Of a DNA stretch of 12,839 nucleotides, positions 1 through 10,192 are shown piece after piece. The notes under the pieces are model-generated. The model was given only the letters and a program-made list of their open reading frames with translations, searched no databases and was not told the origin of the DNA. This stretch comes from an uncultured Rikenellaceae bacterium (GTDB lineage: Bacteria > Bacteroidota > Bacteroidia > Bacteroidales > UBA932). The translations under genes and the position numbers were made by a program. Each line of letters opens with the position of its first letter. Within the stretch, counting starts at the first letter, position 1. The stretch covers positions 1 to 12,839 of the forward strand of contig CALCYB010000176.1 in NCBI GenBank assembly GCA_937906485.1. The letters run 5' to 3'.

Positions 1-735
1 GCTCATCTTGTCATACAGAGCCACCACCTCCTGGATGCATGCCTGCCATACAGGTCCGTGAGTGCTGCAGATCCTCTCGACAGGAAGACCCGACAGCTTC
101 TTGAGGGCAGCCTGCACCGGCACGCCGTATTTGCCCACGATGTTGGAATAGTAACGGCGCATTTCGCTTTCTTTCACTTCGTCGAATTCCACTTCATCGT
201 CGAAGATGCCGCCATCCAGGGTACCGAAGGAACCGAAGGCATCGCAGGAGAAGAGGATCTGATCGGTGGTGTCATACGTGACCATGGTTTCCGGCCAGTG
301 TACCCAGGGAACCATCACGAAGGTGAGTTTGTGGTAACCCATATCCAGGACATCGCCTTCAGCAATCTGCAGGAAACGTTCATCGTCCATCGGGTAGTAA
401 TGGTCCAGAATGATCTTGGTGCGGTTGTTGGCTACAACCTTCACTTCCGGGAAATTCCGGATGATTTCTCCGATCATGCTGGAGTGGTCCGGTTCCATGT
501 GATTGATGATCAGGTAATCCAGAGGCTTTCCATTGAGCAGGGCACGGATGCTGTCCAGGTAATCCGGACGTGAACCGTATTCCAGGGTATCGATAAGGGC
601 ATTTTTTTCGTCCGTAATCAGGTAGGAGTTGTAGGCAACACCGTAGGGCAGGGGCCAGTTGTTTTCAAACAGGTGTTTCTTACGGTCATTGACGCCCAGA
701 TAGTGGACTCTTTCTTTGATTTTAATGCTGTTCAT
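1..735 (-). CDS. fprA: A-type flavodiiron protein (FprA family), C-terminus off the left edge
   Basis: Predicted cytoplasmic O2 and/or NO reductase that detoxifies these gases using electrons from rubredoxin or a similar donor. The reading frame starts at ATG 735 and stays open to base 1, giving 245 residues of a family usually near 400. What is visible is the N-terminal metallo-beta-lactamase-like domain; the C-terminal FMN flavodoxin domain would lie outside the window. All expected diiron ligands are seen: H79, E81, D83 and H84 in NHMEPDH, H146 in WVHWPE, D165 in SCDAFG and H226 in STHGPVW, so the site looks intact. The gene begins 12 bases after the ligA stop on the same strand, with no separate promoter in that gap, so it is probably the second gene of a ligA-fprA transcript. 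No clear Shine-Dalgarno sequence precedes it. Whether O2 or NO is preferred cannot be told from sequence. Confidence 0.93.
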   Translation of the reverse strand, partial: MNSIKIKERVHYLGVNDRKKHLFENNWPLPYGVAYNSYLITDEKNALIDTLEYGSRPDYLDSIRALLNGKPLDYLIINHMEPDHSSMIGEIIRNFPEVKVVANNRTKIILDHYYPMDDERFLQIAEGDVLDMGYHKLTFVMVPWVHWPETMVTYDTTDQILFSCDAFGSFGTLDGGIFDDEVEFDEVKESEMRRYYSNIVGKYGVPVQAALKKLSGLPVERICSTHGPVWQACIQEVVALYDKMS

Positions 736-747
736 GCGTTTGAATTT

Positions 748-2833
<2,086 letters not shown>

Positions 2834-2843
2834 CAAATAGTTC

Positions 2844-2851
2844 TACATTTG
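2844..2851 (+). promoter_or_regulatory. Predicted -7 promoter box of the phosphofructokinase gene
   Basis: TACATTTG is an exact match to the Bacteroidota -7 consensus TAnnTTTG, 55 bases upstream of the ATG at 2906. The -33 element is weak: only a T-rich run near 2815-2820. Transcription from here would give a leader of about 50 bases. The box lies within about 40 bases of the opposing ligA -7 box, so the two promoters are nearly back to back and could interfere with or be co-regulated with each other. Confidence 0.6.
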
Positions 2852-2905
2852 CACCGCTTTTTGTAGGAGATAAATTAGAATTGTTGTTTTTTAAAAGCAC
2901 GCAAA

Positions 2906-4150
2906 ATGAAAGATTCAATTGTTATTTTGACCGGAGGAGGTCCCGCTCCGGGGATTAACACAGTTGTTGGGACGATTGCCAAGACTTTTTTGAAAAACGG
3001 TTACCGTGTGATTGGGTTGAATGGTGGATACAAAGGCCTTTTCTCTCAGGAACCGGATTATATTGATATTGATTTCTTCCTGGCGGACAACATCTTCAAT
3101 CGGGGTGGATCTTACCTGATGATGAGCCGTTACAAACCGACCCAAGACGACATTGACCAAAAGTTCAACCTGAAATTCTTCCAGGATAACCGTGTGAAAC
3201 TGCTGGTGACTGTCGGAGGTGACGATACGGCATCTACCGCCAACCGTATTGCGAAATTCCTGCAGGAACGTCAATACCCGATTCAGAACATCCACGTTCC
3301 GAAGACCATTGACAACGACCTCCCGTTGCCGGATGATGTGCCGACTTTCGGCTATTACTCCGCCATGTCGGAAGGTACCCGGATCGCTACCACCGTGTAT
3401 GAAGATGCACGTACCAGCGGTACCTGGTTCCTGGTAGCCGCGATGGGCCGTTCTGCCGGCCACCTGGCATTCGGTATCGGAGCTTCCTGCCACTATCCGA
3501 TGGTGGTTATCCCGGAAATGTTCAACCAGACCGAAATCACCGTTGAAAAGATTGTTGACCTGGCGGTTTCTTCTATCGTAAAACGCAAAATCATGGGCAT
3601 TTCCTACGGGGGTATCATGATTTCTGAAGGGGTTTTCCACAGTTTGAGCGATGCCGAACTGGAAAAGACCGGTGTGGTCTTCTCCTACGATGCACACGGA
3701 CACCCGGAATTGGGCAAAGTTTCCAAAGCACAGATCTTCAATACGGCATTGGAAAACAAATTGGCATCATTGGGCCTGAAGGTAAAAACTCGTCCGATTG
3801 AAATTGGTTATGATGTTCGTTGTCAGACACCTGTGTCCTATGACCTCATGTATTGCTCCGAATTAGCAGTTGGGGTTTGGGTGCTCTTCAAACGTGGAGA
3901 AACCGGCTGTATGGTGTTTGCTGACCATAACGGAAAAATCCATCCCTTGTACCTGAAAGACCTGCAAGATCCGAAGACCGGAAAGATCATGCCTCGTCTG
4001 GTGGACATTTCCAACGAGAAATTCCACAACGTCATGCACAACATTCTGCATGCAGTTACCCCTGCTGACTACGAAGCTGCACGCAAGTTCGTGGCTAACC
4101 CGGAAGAATACGATTTCTATAAGATCCTGAATTGGGAACCCCAAGAATAA
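2906..4150 (+). CDS. pfp: Pyrophosphate-dependent phosphofructokinase, short type
   Basis: Phosphorylates fructose 6-phosphate to fructose 1,6-bisphosphate in glycolysis; with PPi as donor the reaction is reversible. It has 414 residues, the length class of short PPi- or mixed-type enzymes rather than the roughly 320-residue ATP enzymes or roughly 550-residue long PPi enzymes. Visible motifs: nucleotide/PPi loop TGGGPAPGIN (9-18), GGDDT (104-108), PKTIDND (132-138), MGR (180-182), PEMF (203-206), and a sugar-phosphate region including SYGGIMISEG. Asp at the second position of GGDD, and Lys in PKTIDND where ATP enzymes have Gly, are the accepted marks of PPi use, so the donor call follows from family knowledge and is not measured. 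The gene is 18 bases upstream of a GH13 amylase gene on the same strand, probably one transcript. The start agrees with the promoter box at 2844-2851. Confidence 0.9.
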   Translation: MKDSIVILTGGGPAPGINTVVGTIAKTFLKNGYRVIGLNGGYKGLFSQEPDYIDIDFFLADNIFNRGGSYLMMSRYKPTQDDIDQKFNLKFFQDNRVKLLVTVGGDDTASTANRIAKFLQERQYPIQNIHVPKTIDNDLPLPDDVPTFGYYSAMSEGTRIATTVYEDARTSGTWFLVAAMGRSAGHLAFGIGASCHYPMVVIPEMFNQTEITVEKIVDLAVSSIVKRKIMGISYGGIMISEGVFHSLSDAELEKTGVVFSYDAHGHPELGKVSKAQIFNTALENKLASLGLKVKTRPIEIGYDVRCQTPVSYDLMYCSELAVGVWVLFKRGETGCMVFADHNGKIHPLYLKDLQDPKTGKIMPRLVDISNEKFHNVMHNILHAVTPADYEAARKFVANPEEYDFYKILNWEPQE

Positions 4151-4168
4151 TCCCTATTCATTGTTCTT

Positions 4169-5572
4169 ATGCAGGGAAAATTCCTGATCTATCAATTGCT
4201 GCCGCGTCTTTTCGGAAACCGTCAGGAAGATTGTCTTGTTGACGGACCGCTGGAAAGAAACGGCAGCGGTTGTTTTGAAGATATTGACCACGCCGTTCTG
4301 GAAGAACTGCGCGGTCTTTCCATTACGCACATCTGGTATACCGGTGTATTGGATCATGCTACGGAGGGAGATGAGGGCGTGAAAGGGAAAGCCGGATCTC
4401 CTTATGCCATACGGGATTACTATCGGGTAAATGACTATCTGAGCCGTTCTTCCGACCCGATGGGGGCGTACTGTGACCTGTTGGAACGTACGCGGAAAGC
4501 AGGTATGGTGCCGCTCATGGACTTTGTGCCCAACCATGTTGCCCGATGTTATCACTCGCAAACTGCTGATTTCCAACCGTGGAACTATTACCCCGGCAAA
4601 GGGTATGATTATGATTGGAGCGATACGGCCAAACTCAACTACGAGGATCGCGACACCTGGAACAAAATGCTCAACATTCTGCTTTTCTGGCTGGGCAAAG
4701 GCGTCGGTGGCTTCCGTTGCGATATGGTCCACCTGGTCCCCGTTGATTTCTGGCGTTGGGCCTTGTCAGAAGTCAGACGCCAATACCCGGATGCTCTTTT
4801 CATTGCGGAAATCTATACTCCTGCCTTGTACGGCAGTTACCTGGAAGCGGGATTTGATTATCTTTATGATAAAGTAGGACTTTATGATACCCTACGTAAT
4901 TTGTTGGAAAACAAAGTATCAACAGATTCTATTACTCAAAACTGGCAGGCCCTTGGCAAGTACCAGGATCAGATGCTGAACTTTTTGGAAAACCACGATG
5001 AACAGCGGATTGCTTCTGATTTTTTTGCCGGATCTCCTCTACGCGTACTGCCGGCTCTGGCCGTGTCCCTGCTGTTGAACACCACACCTTTCATGTTGTA
5101 TTTCGGACAGGAGTTCGGAGAACGGGGCATGGAGGCGGAAGGGTTCAGTGGGGTGGACGGGAAGACCACCATCTTTGACTTCTGGAGTGTGGCCTCGGTA
5201 AGAAACTGGCTCAAAGGCCTGCGGGAAGCTAATCCTGCCAAGTATCTGACGACAGAGCAATGCGAAGTGCATTTTGTCTATCGGCGACTGCTGGCCATGG
5301 CCATGACTCCGGTGTTCCGCTATGGAAAGACTTTTGACCTGCAATACGTCAATCCTTCCAGCGAAGTGTATGATCCCCGGTATCATTATTCCTTTCTGCG
5401 GGGCTATCAAGGCCATGTGGAATTGGTCTGCGCCAATTTCTCTCCTTGGGAGGCGCAGGTACAGGTCCGCCTTCCGCAAGCGGCTGCGGCGTACTTGGGA
5501 GTCGTGAATATGCGATCTCAGGTGCTGGTAAAGATAAAGCCCTGGAACTTCAATGTAATCAAAGTATTGTAA
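4169..5572 (+). CDS. Cytoplasmic GH13 alpha-amylase-family glycoside hydrolase
   Basis: Predicted to cleave or rearrange alpha-1,4-glucan bonds in glycogen, starch fragments or maltodextrins by the GH13 retaining mechanism. It has 467 residues, a (beta/alpha)8 barrel and a short C-terminal beta domain. The four conserved GH13 regions are present: DFVPNHV (118-124), GFRCDMVHL (181-189, nucleophile D185), FIAEIY (211-216, acid/base E214) and ENHDEQR (274-280, transition-state D277), so the enzyme should be active. There is no signal peptide or lipobox, which places it in the cytoplasm, unlike SusG-type surface amylases. No separate promoter is seen in the 18-base gap after the phosphofructokinase gene, so it is probably co-transcribed with it. 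The stop is 5 bases from the stop of the opposing methyltransferase gene. Exact specificity (alpha-amylase, maltodextrin hydrolase or transferase) cannot be read from the motifs. Confidence 0.9.
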   Translation: MQGKFLIYQLLPRLFGNRQEDCLVDGPLERNGSGCFEDIDHAVLEELRGLSITHIWYTGVLDHATEGDEGVKGKAGSPYAIRDYYRVNDYLSRSSDPMGAYCDLLERTRKAGMVPLMDFVPNHVARCYHSQTADFQPWNYYPGKGYDYDWSDTAKLNYEDRDTWNKMLNILLFWLGKGVGGFRCDMVHLVPVDFWRWALSEVRRQYPDALFIAEIYTPALYGSYLEAGFDYLYDKVGLYDTLRNLLENKVSTDSITQNWQALGKYQDQMLNFLENHDEQRIASDFFAGSPLRVLPALAVSLLLNTTPFMLYFGQEFGERGMEAEGFSGVDGKTTIFDFWSVASVRNWLKGLREANPAKYLTTEQCEVHFVYRRLLAMAMTPVFRYGKTFDLQYVNPSSEVYDPRYHYSFLRGYQGHVELVCANFSPWEAQVQVRLPQAAAAYLGVVNMRSQVLVKIKPWNFNVIKVL

Positions 5573-5577
5573 GATAG

Positions 5578-6327
5578 CTACTGTTGTCTTCTACGGAATT
5601 CCGCACAGATCAGTGCTGTCGCAATGGCCACGTTCAGGGATTCGGAAGTATGCGCGTGGGCCGGATAGGGAGGAATGAGCAACCGCTTGGTGAGCAGGTT
5701 GCTCACTTCTTTTGAGATGCCGTTGTGTTCGTTGCCCATTACAATCAGACCGGTGCCGACCGGTGCAGCATCCTCGTGATAGAGGTTCTGACCGTCCAGG
5801 AAGGTGCCATAAAGGGGGATGTCCGCTTGGCGGCAACGCTCCAGCAGTGGAATCAGGTCGGTGTAATAGACGCTTTTCCGGAAGATGGCTCCCATCGTGG
5901 CCTGGACGGTTTTGGGGTTGAACAGTTCCACACAATCGTCGGATGCATAGATCTGCTCAATGCCAAACCAGTCTGCAATCCGTAAAATTGTGCCCAGGTT
6001 CCCCGGATCCCGCACACCGTCCAATGCGAGACAAAGTCCTGTGGGTAAAGGTGGTGTATCGGTTCTTCTCAAGTGTTGCGGCATACGGACGACAGCCAAG
6101 GCGGGGGAGGGGGTTGAGAGTTGTGAGATACGTGCCATCGTCTCTTCTCCGATCTGGTCCCGGTAGTAGACGGCCGCTACCTCAAACGAAGAGTCCAATG
6201 CTTCCTGGACCATTTTTTTGCCTTCGACCAGGAAGCATCCGTGTTCTTCGCGTTTCTTTTTCAAGCTGAGCCCCTTCAAGAATGAAATCTCAGCCTTAGT
6301 AAGTGTAACTTTCATGCTGTCAGGCAT
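5578..6327 (-). CDS. SpoU/TrmH-family RNA 2'-O-methyltransferase
   Basis: SAM-dependent enzyme of the SPOUT class that methylates a ribose 2'-hydroxyl in rRNA or tRNA. It has 249 residues: an N-terminal substrate-binding domain (about 8-80, with KKKREEHGCFLVEG) and a C-terminal knotted SPOUT domain. The three family motifs are seen: motif 1 DGVRDPGNLGTILR (103-116, with N110 and R116), motif 2 MGNEHNGIS (197-205) and motif 3 SESLNVAIATAL (228-239). The RNA and position modified cannot be assigned; RlmB-like and TsnR-like proteins share these motifs. ATG 6327 overlaps the last base of the upstream decarboxylase stop (TAATG), which favours coupled translation from that codon. An internal ATG at 6315 (MKVTLTKAE) is the alternative start. 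It converges on the amylase gene. Confidence 0.92.
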   Translation of the reverse strand: MPDSMKVTLTKAEISFLKGLSLKKKREEHGCFLVEGKKMVQEALDSSFEVAAVYYRDQIGEETMARISQLSTPSPALAVVRMPQHLRRTDTPPLPTGLCLALDGVRDPGNLGTILRIADWFGIEQIYASDDCVELFNPKTVQATMGAIFRKSVYYTDLIPLLERCRQADIPLYGTFLDGQNLYHEDAAPVGTGLIVMGNEHNGISKEVSNLLTKRLLIPPYPAHAHTSESLNVAIATALICAEFRRRQQ

Positions 6328-7724
6328 TAATAACCCAATATCTTCAGCATTGATTTATAGGTCTGTTCTTTGCTGAACAGCTTGGTCGTATATTCGCCGT
6401 TTTCGTCGCGGTCAATGATGATGTGTTTGGGAGCGGGTTGCAGACAGTGTTGGATGCCACCATAACCGGCAATCGATTCCTGATAGGCGCCTGTATGGAA
6501 GAATCCGATGTACAGCGGTTCGTCGTACCGGTCTTTGACACTGGGCAGGAAGATGGCGTTTGCGTGTGCTTCGGCGTTGTAGTAGTCCTGGCTGTCACAG
6601 GTCAGCCCCCCCAGGAAGACCCGTTGGTATCCTGAATTCCATTTGTTGATGGGCAACAGGATGAAACGTTGTTTGATCCCCCAGGTATCCGGCAGGGTGG
6701 TCATGAAGGAGCTGTCCACCATGTACCAGCGTTCCCGGTCGTTCTGTTGCTTGACGTCCAGGATCTGGAAGATGGTTGCACCGCTTTCTCCCACGGTATA
6801 GCTGCCGAATTCGGTAAAGATGTTCGGTTCGGGAATGCCACGCGCTTCGCACATGCTCTTGATCTGGGCAACGATTTCTTCTGCCATGTATTCGTATTCG
6901 TAGTCCATGGCCAACGAATTCTTGATCGGGAAACCGCCACCGATGTTCAGGGATTCAAGTTCAGGACAGATGGTCTTCAGATCGCAGTAAACCGAAACGC
7001 ATTTTGCCAATTCGTTCCAGTAGTAGGCGTTGTCCCGGATACCGGTGTTGATGAAGAAGTGCAGCATGTTCAGTTTGAATTTATCATTCTTGCTGATGCA
7101 GTTGCGGTAGAACGGAATGATGTCGGAATAGCGGATACCGAGGCGCGAGGTATAGAATTCAAATTTGGGCTCTTCTTCAGAAGCGATGCGGATGCCGATG
7201 CGGCAGGGTTCCTTGACCCGTTTGTCCAACTCATTGAATTCGGCCATGTTGTCCAGGACCGGTATGGTATTGCTCCATCCGTTGTTGATGTAGGAGGCGA
7301 TGTTGTCCAGGTAGGTGTCCTTTTTGTAGCCGTTGCAGATGATGAACAGGTCCTTGTCAATAACGCCTTCGTTGTAGAGGGATTCAATCAGGTTGAAGTC
7401 AAAGGCCGAGGAGGTCTCGATGTGGATATCGTTCTTGAGTGCCTCTTCAAGTACGAAGGAAAAGTGGGAACTCTTGGTACAATAGCAGTAGTGGTATTCT
7501 CCTTTGTAGTCCACCTTGGCCATGGCTACGTTAAACATCCGTTTGGCCCGCTGGATTTGAGAAGAGATCTTCGGCAGGTAGGAAATCTTCAAGGGGGTTC
7601 CGTACTGTTCAATGAGATCCATCATCGGAATGTTGTGGAAATACAACTCGCCGTCTTCTACGCGAAATTCGTCCTGCGGAAACTCAAAAGACTGTTCAAT
7701 CAAATCAATGTACTTGTTCTTCAT
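6327..7724 (-). CDS. speA: Fold-III PLP-dependent decarboxylase, arginine decarboxylase-like
   Basis: Predicted pyridoxal-phosphate enzyme that decarboxylates a basic amino acid, by family probably arginine to agmatine for polyamine synthesis. It has 465 residues, the size of the compact Bacteroidota group and much shorter than the roughly 630-660-residue SpeA of Proteobacteria. Domains: alanine-racemase-like barrel (about 45-320) then a beta domain (about 320-465). Visible residues: PLP lysine K84 in YCTKSSHF, IETSSAFD (102-109), glycine-rich phosphate loop GGGFP (262-266), E305 in TEFGSY, the catalytic pair C376-D377 in LTCDS, and Y414 in GAYQ, matching the ornithine/arginine decarboxylase pattern. 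Substrate is inferred from family resemblance only; diaminopimelate, ornithine or carboxynorspermidine are alternatives. No other polyamine gene is in the window. It is first in a two-gene unit with the methyltransferase and divergent from tamL. Confidence 0.85.
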   Translation of the reverse strand: MKNKYIDLIEQSFEFPQDEFRVEDGELYFHNIPMMDLIEQYGTPLKISYLPKISSQIQRAKRMFNVAMAKVDYKGEYHYCYCTKSSHFSFVLEEALKNDIHIETSSAFDFNLIESLYNEGVIDKDLFIICNGYKKDTYLDNIASYINNGWSNTIPVLDNMAEFNELDKRVKEPCRIGIRIASEEEPKFEFYTSRLGIRYSDIIPFYRNCISKNDKFKLNMLHFFINTGIRDNAYYWNELAKCVSVYCDLKTICPELESLNIGGGFPIKNSLAMDYEYEYMAEEIVAQIKSMCEARGIPEPNIFTEFGSYTVGESGATIFQILDVKQQNDRERWYMVDSSFMTTLPDTWGIKQRFILLPINKWNSGYQRVFLGGLTCDSQDYYNAEAHANAIFLPSVKDRYDEPLYIGFFHTGAYQESIAGYGGIQHCLQPAPKHIIIDRDENGEYTTKLFSKEQTYKSMLKILGY

Positions 7725-7735
7725 TTTCTAAATGT

Positions 7736-7748
7736 AAGTAAGTTACTT
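7736..7748. repeat. 13-base perfect palindrome AAGTAAGTTACTT in the decarboxylase leader
   Basis: AAGTAA, one central G, then TTACTT: perfect six-base arms. It lies 12 bases upstream of the decarboxylase ATG, inside its predicted leader. The left half recurs as AAGTAAGT at 7769-7776, 33 bases away. A one-base loop cannot form a good RNA hairpin, so if functional it is more likely a protein-binding site on DNA. In an AT-rich gap such a short palindrome can arise by chance. Confidence 0.35.
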
Positions 7749-7794
7749 TTCCGTTATTTTCTTAATTCAAGTAAGTCGGATTATTTTCCTGATA

Positions 7795-7802
7795 CAAATG
7801 TA
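7795..7802 (-). promoter_or_regulatory. Predicted -7 promoter box of the decarboxylase operon
   Basis: TACATTTG read on the minus strand (7802-7795) matches TAnnTTTG exactly. A T-rich TTTTTC stretch around 7830-7825 is a weak -33 candidate with slightly long spacing. Transcription would begin near 7788-7791, giving a leader of about 65 bases that holds the palindrome at 7736-7748. Confidence 0.55.
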
Positions 7803-7808
7803 AGGAAC

Positions 7809-7841
7809 TTTTCCAGATACGGATGAAAAATCCTACATTTG
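7809..7841 (+). promoter_or_regulatory. Predicted promoter of tamL
   Basis: TACATTTG at 7834-7841 is an exact Bacteroidota -7 box; a TTTT at 7809-7812 lies 21 bases upstream as a weak -33 element. Twelve bases (7833-7844, CTACATTTGCAC) are identical to the phosphofructokinase promoter at 2843-2854. The in-frame ATG at 7823 sits between the two elements, upstream of any transcript from this promoter, which supports the downstream ATG at 7868 as the tamL start. Confidence 0.55.
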
Positions 7842-7867
7842 CACAAAAATTGTTGGCTTATTTTCTC

Positions 7868-10192
7868 ATGAGACGCAGGATATTCAAGGATGCTTCAGGT
7901 GTATGGGTGATCGTGTTGACCCTGTCTCTGGGTCTGTTGTCGTATTCCTGCAGCACCACACGCGTGGTTCCCGAAGGCTCTTATCGTCTGTTGGACAATT
8001 ATGTAGAGGTAGCCAACCAGGACCAGTATCCGGAGTATTCCGCTTCCGAAATCAGTTCCTACATCCGCCAGAAACCCAATTCCTACTGGTTCGGCCATTG
8101 GAATCCTTTTTTGAGTGTCTACAACTGGAGCAGCGGAGCAGGCAACTGGTGGGACCGGACGGTGCAGAAGGTGGGGCAGGAGCCGGTGATTCTCGACATG
8201 AACCTGGTGGAACAATCCAAATCCAACATGGAGACCCACCTGCGTTATTTGGGTTATTACCATTCCAAGGTCCTGGATTCGCTGGCGGCAGCAAACAAGA
8301 AAGCAGAAGTGTTCTACGAAATCCGGTTGGGAAAAACCTATCCGATCTGTGCCATCCATTATGAGATTCCTGACAGTACCCTCCGGACACTGTATCTGAA
8401 AGACACGGCCAACAGCCTGGTTCAGCCCGGTATCGTTTTGTCGGAGCAAGTGCTGGAGGCCGAATCCGAACGTGCGACCACCATGATCCGTAACCACGGT
8501 TATTATGGATTTACCAAAAACTATTTCTTCTTTGAAGCCGACACCGTGGCGGTAAAGGACTCGGCTATCCTGTATCTTAAGATCCTGAACTACACCCGGA
8601 ACGAGTCGCCGGACATGGCCCGCGCCCATCGGCAATACCGGATAGGGGATGTGTACATCTATCCGGTCAGTGACCTGATCCGCTATCAGGCCTCTTTGTC
8701 CACGGGAATCGATCCCGTGCTGGATACCCTGGTTTTTGACAATTTCTCCGTGTTGTACGACAAGAAGCTGAACATCCGGCCGAGCGTACTGCAACGCATG
8801 AACCGGATGCAGCCCGACTCCCTGTATAATGAAGGGATGGTCAACCAGACTTACCAGCGTTTTTCCAGCATGCAGATGTACAATAGCGTCAATTTGATTC
8901 TGGAAGAACAGGATTCCAATCAGGTGGACTGTACCATCCGGCTGGTTCCGTCCAAGGTCTCCGGTTACAAGCTGAATTTTGAAGCCTCCAGCAACTCTAC
9001 CGGACTGCTCGGCAATTCCGGGACCCTGACGTACTACCACAGAAACCTCTTCCATGGAGGCGAATGGTTCAACCTCAGTCTGATGGGTAATTTTCAGTAC
9101 AAGGTCAAGGATCCTACCCATTCCACGGAATTCGGGGGATCGGCCAGTCTGAGTCTGCCGACCTTCCTGTTTCTGCCGGACCGCTTGTTTACCAGGACAT
9201 TGCCCCGTACGGACCTGAGTATCGGATACAACTATCAAGACCGTCCGGAATATACCCGGAACCTGATCAGCGGGACCCTGGGTTACAGCTGGAACAACTC
9301 CTCCCGGACATCCTATTACTCGGTCACTCCGTTCCAAGTCGATATTGTGAAGATCTTCAACATGAAAGACTCCTTCTATGAAAGTCTGCAAGATCCCTTT
9401 CTGCAGGACTCCTACAAGGACCACTTCATACTCGGATCAGGATTCACGTATTATTATACCTCAGATCCGGCCATGAATCCGGCCGGCAACCGTTTCTATT
9501 CGCGTTTCCAATTTGATATTGCCGGTAATTTGCTGAGTCTGTTTGATCCGGTGCTGCAGCAGAACAATGCCGGTTCCTATACGATCTGGGGATCTCCGTA
9601 TTCCCAGTATGTCCGCGGTGAATGGACAGTCAGCTATACCTGGAAATTCGGATCCGAAAACAAGCAGGCCCTGGCTACCCGTTTCCTGGCAGGACTGGGA
9701 TATGCGTACGGCAACTCATCATCCGTACCGTTTGAAAAACTCTTCTGGTCGGGTGGCGCCAACAGCATGCGGGGTTGGCAGGCGAGGACCTTGGGACCGG
9801 GATCCGCTCCGCAAGATACTACGTTCCTGATTCCTAACCAGACGGGTGATATGAAACTCGAAGCCAACCTGGAATACCGTTTCCCGTTGTTCTGGCTGTT
9901 CCGGGGGGCTGTTTTCTTTGATGCCGGAAACGTCTGGACTTTGCGACGTGATATCCAGGATCCGGAAGCCGCATTGATTTCTGAAAAAGGACAATTCGGT
10001 GGTCCTGACTTTTTCAAGACCATTGCTTTGAATACCGGGCTGGGATTCCGACTGGATCTGGATTTTGTCGTGGTCCGGCTGGATCTGGGGATCAAGCTGT
10101 ATGATCCCGAGTCACAACGATGGCGAAAAACCAATGAATGGTTGTCCCGAAATGGTTATGCCTTGCAATTTTCCGTTGGTTACCCGTTTTAA
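7868..10192 (+). CDS. tamL: TamL-like outer-membrane assembly lipoprotein (Omp85/BamA-TamA family)
   Basis: Predicted outer-membrane beta-barrel of the Omp85 superfamily; in Bacteroidota the lipoprotein relative of TamA, thought to work with TamB in envelope protein or lipid handling. From ATG 7868 it has 774 residues. A positively charged start (MRRR) and a hydrophobic stretch (VWVIVLTLSLGLL) lead to Cys28, followed by STTRVVPEGSY, typical of TamL; the lipobox SYSC is weak. POTRA-like periplasmic domains fill about 40-370, then a 16-strand-type barrel with many alternating aromatic strands. The Omp85 loop-6 signature appears as MRGW (R635), where RGF or RGY is usual. The protein ends in SVGYPF, with the terminal Phe of barrel-assembly substrates. 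The frame extends to ATG 7823, but that codon lies within the promoter. TamB is not in the window. rarA follows 22 bases later. Confidence 0.88.
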   Translation: MRRRIFKDASGVWVIVLTLSLGLLSYSCSTTRVVPEGSYRLLDNYVEVANQDQYPEYSASEISSYIRQKPNSYWFGHWNPFLSVYNWSSGAGNWWDRTVQKVGQEPVILDMNLVEQSKSNMETHLRYLGYYHSKVLDSLAAANKKAEVFYEIRLGKTYPICAIHYEIPDSTLRTLYLKDTANSLVQPGIVLSEQVLEAESERATTMIRNHGYYGFTKNYFFFEADTVAVKDSAILYLKILNYTRNESPDMARAHRQYRIGDVYIYPVSDLIRYQASLSTGIDPVLDTLVFDNFSVLYDKKLNIRPSVLQRMNRMQPDSLYNEGMVNQTYQRFSSMQMYNSVNLILEEQDSNQVDCTIRLVPSKVSGYKLNFEASSNSTGLLGNSGTLTYYHRNLFHGGEWFNLSLMGNFQYKVKDPTHSTEFGGSASLSLPTFLFLPDRLFTRTLPRTDLSIGYNYQDRPEYTRNLISGTLGYSWNNSSRTSYYSVTPFQVDIVKIFNMKDSFYESLQDPFLQDSYKDHFILGSGFTYYYTSDPAMNPAGNRFYSRFQFDIAGNLLSLFDPVLQQNNAGSYTIWGSPYSQYVRGEWTVSYTWKFGSENKQALATRFLAGLGYAYGNSSSVPFEKLFWSGGANSMRGWQARTLGPGSAPQDTTFLIPNQTGDMKLEANLEYRFPLFWLFRGAVFFDAGNVWTLRRDIQDPEAALISEKGQFGGPDFFKTIALNTGLGFRLDLDFVVVRLDLGIKLYDPESQRWRKTNEWLSRNGYALQFSVGYPF

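Noticed and set aside
58..573. Plus-strand frame of 171 codons at the left edge
   Set aside because: Lies opposite the flavodiiron gene, whose frame is open for all 245 visible codons and has all seven metal ligands checked.
6669..7826. Plus-strand open frame of 385 codons opposite the decarboxylase gene
   Set aside because: Its translation mirrors the decarboxylase codons, has no domain or promoter, and would remove a gene with all PLP-site residues.
7895..9424. Minus-strand open frame of 509 codons opposite tamL
   Set aside because: No family resemblance and low-complexity His/Val/Gly-rich content typical of antisense frames; the tamL frame has a lipoprotein signal and Omp85 motifs.
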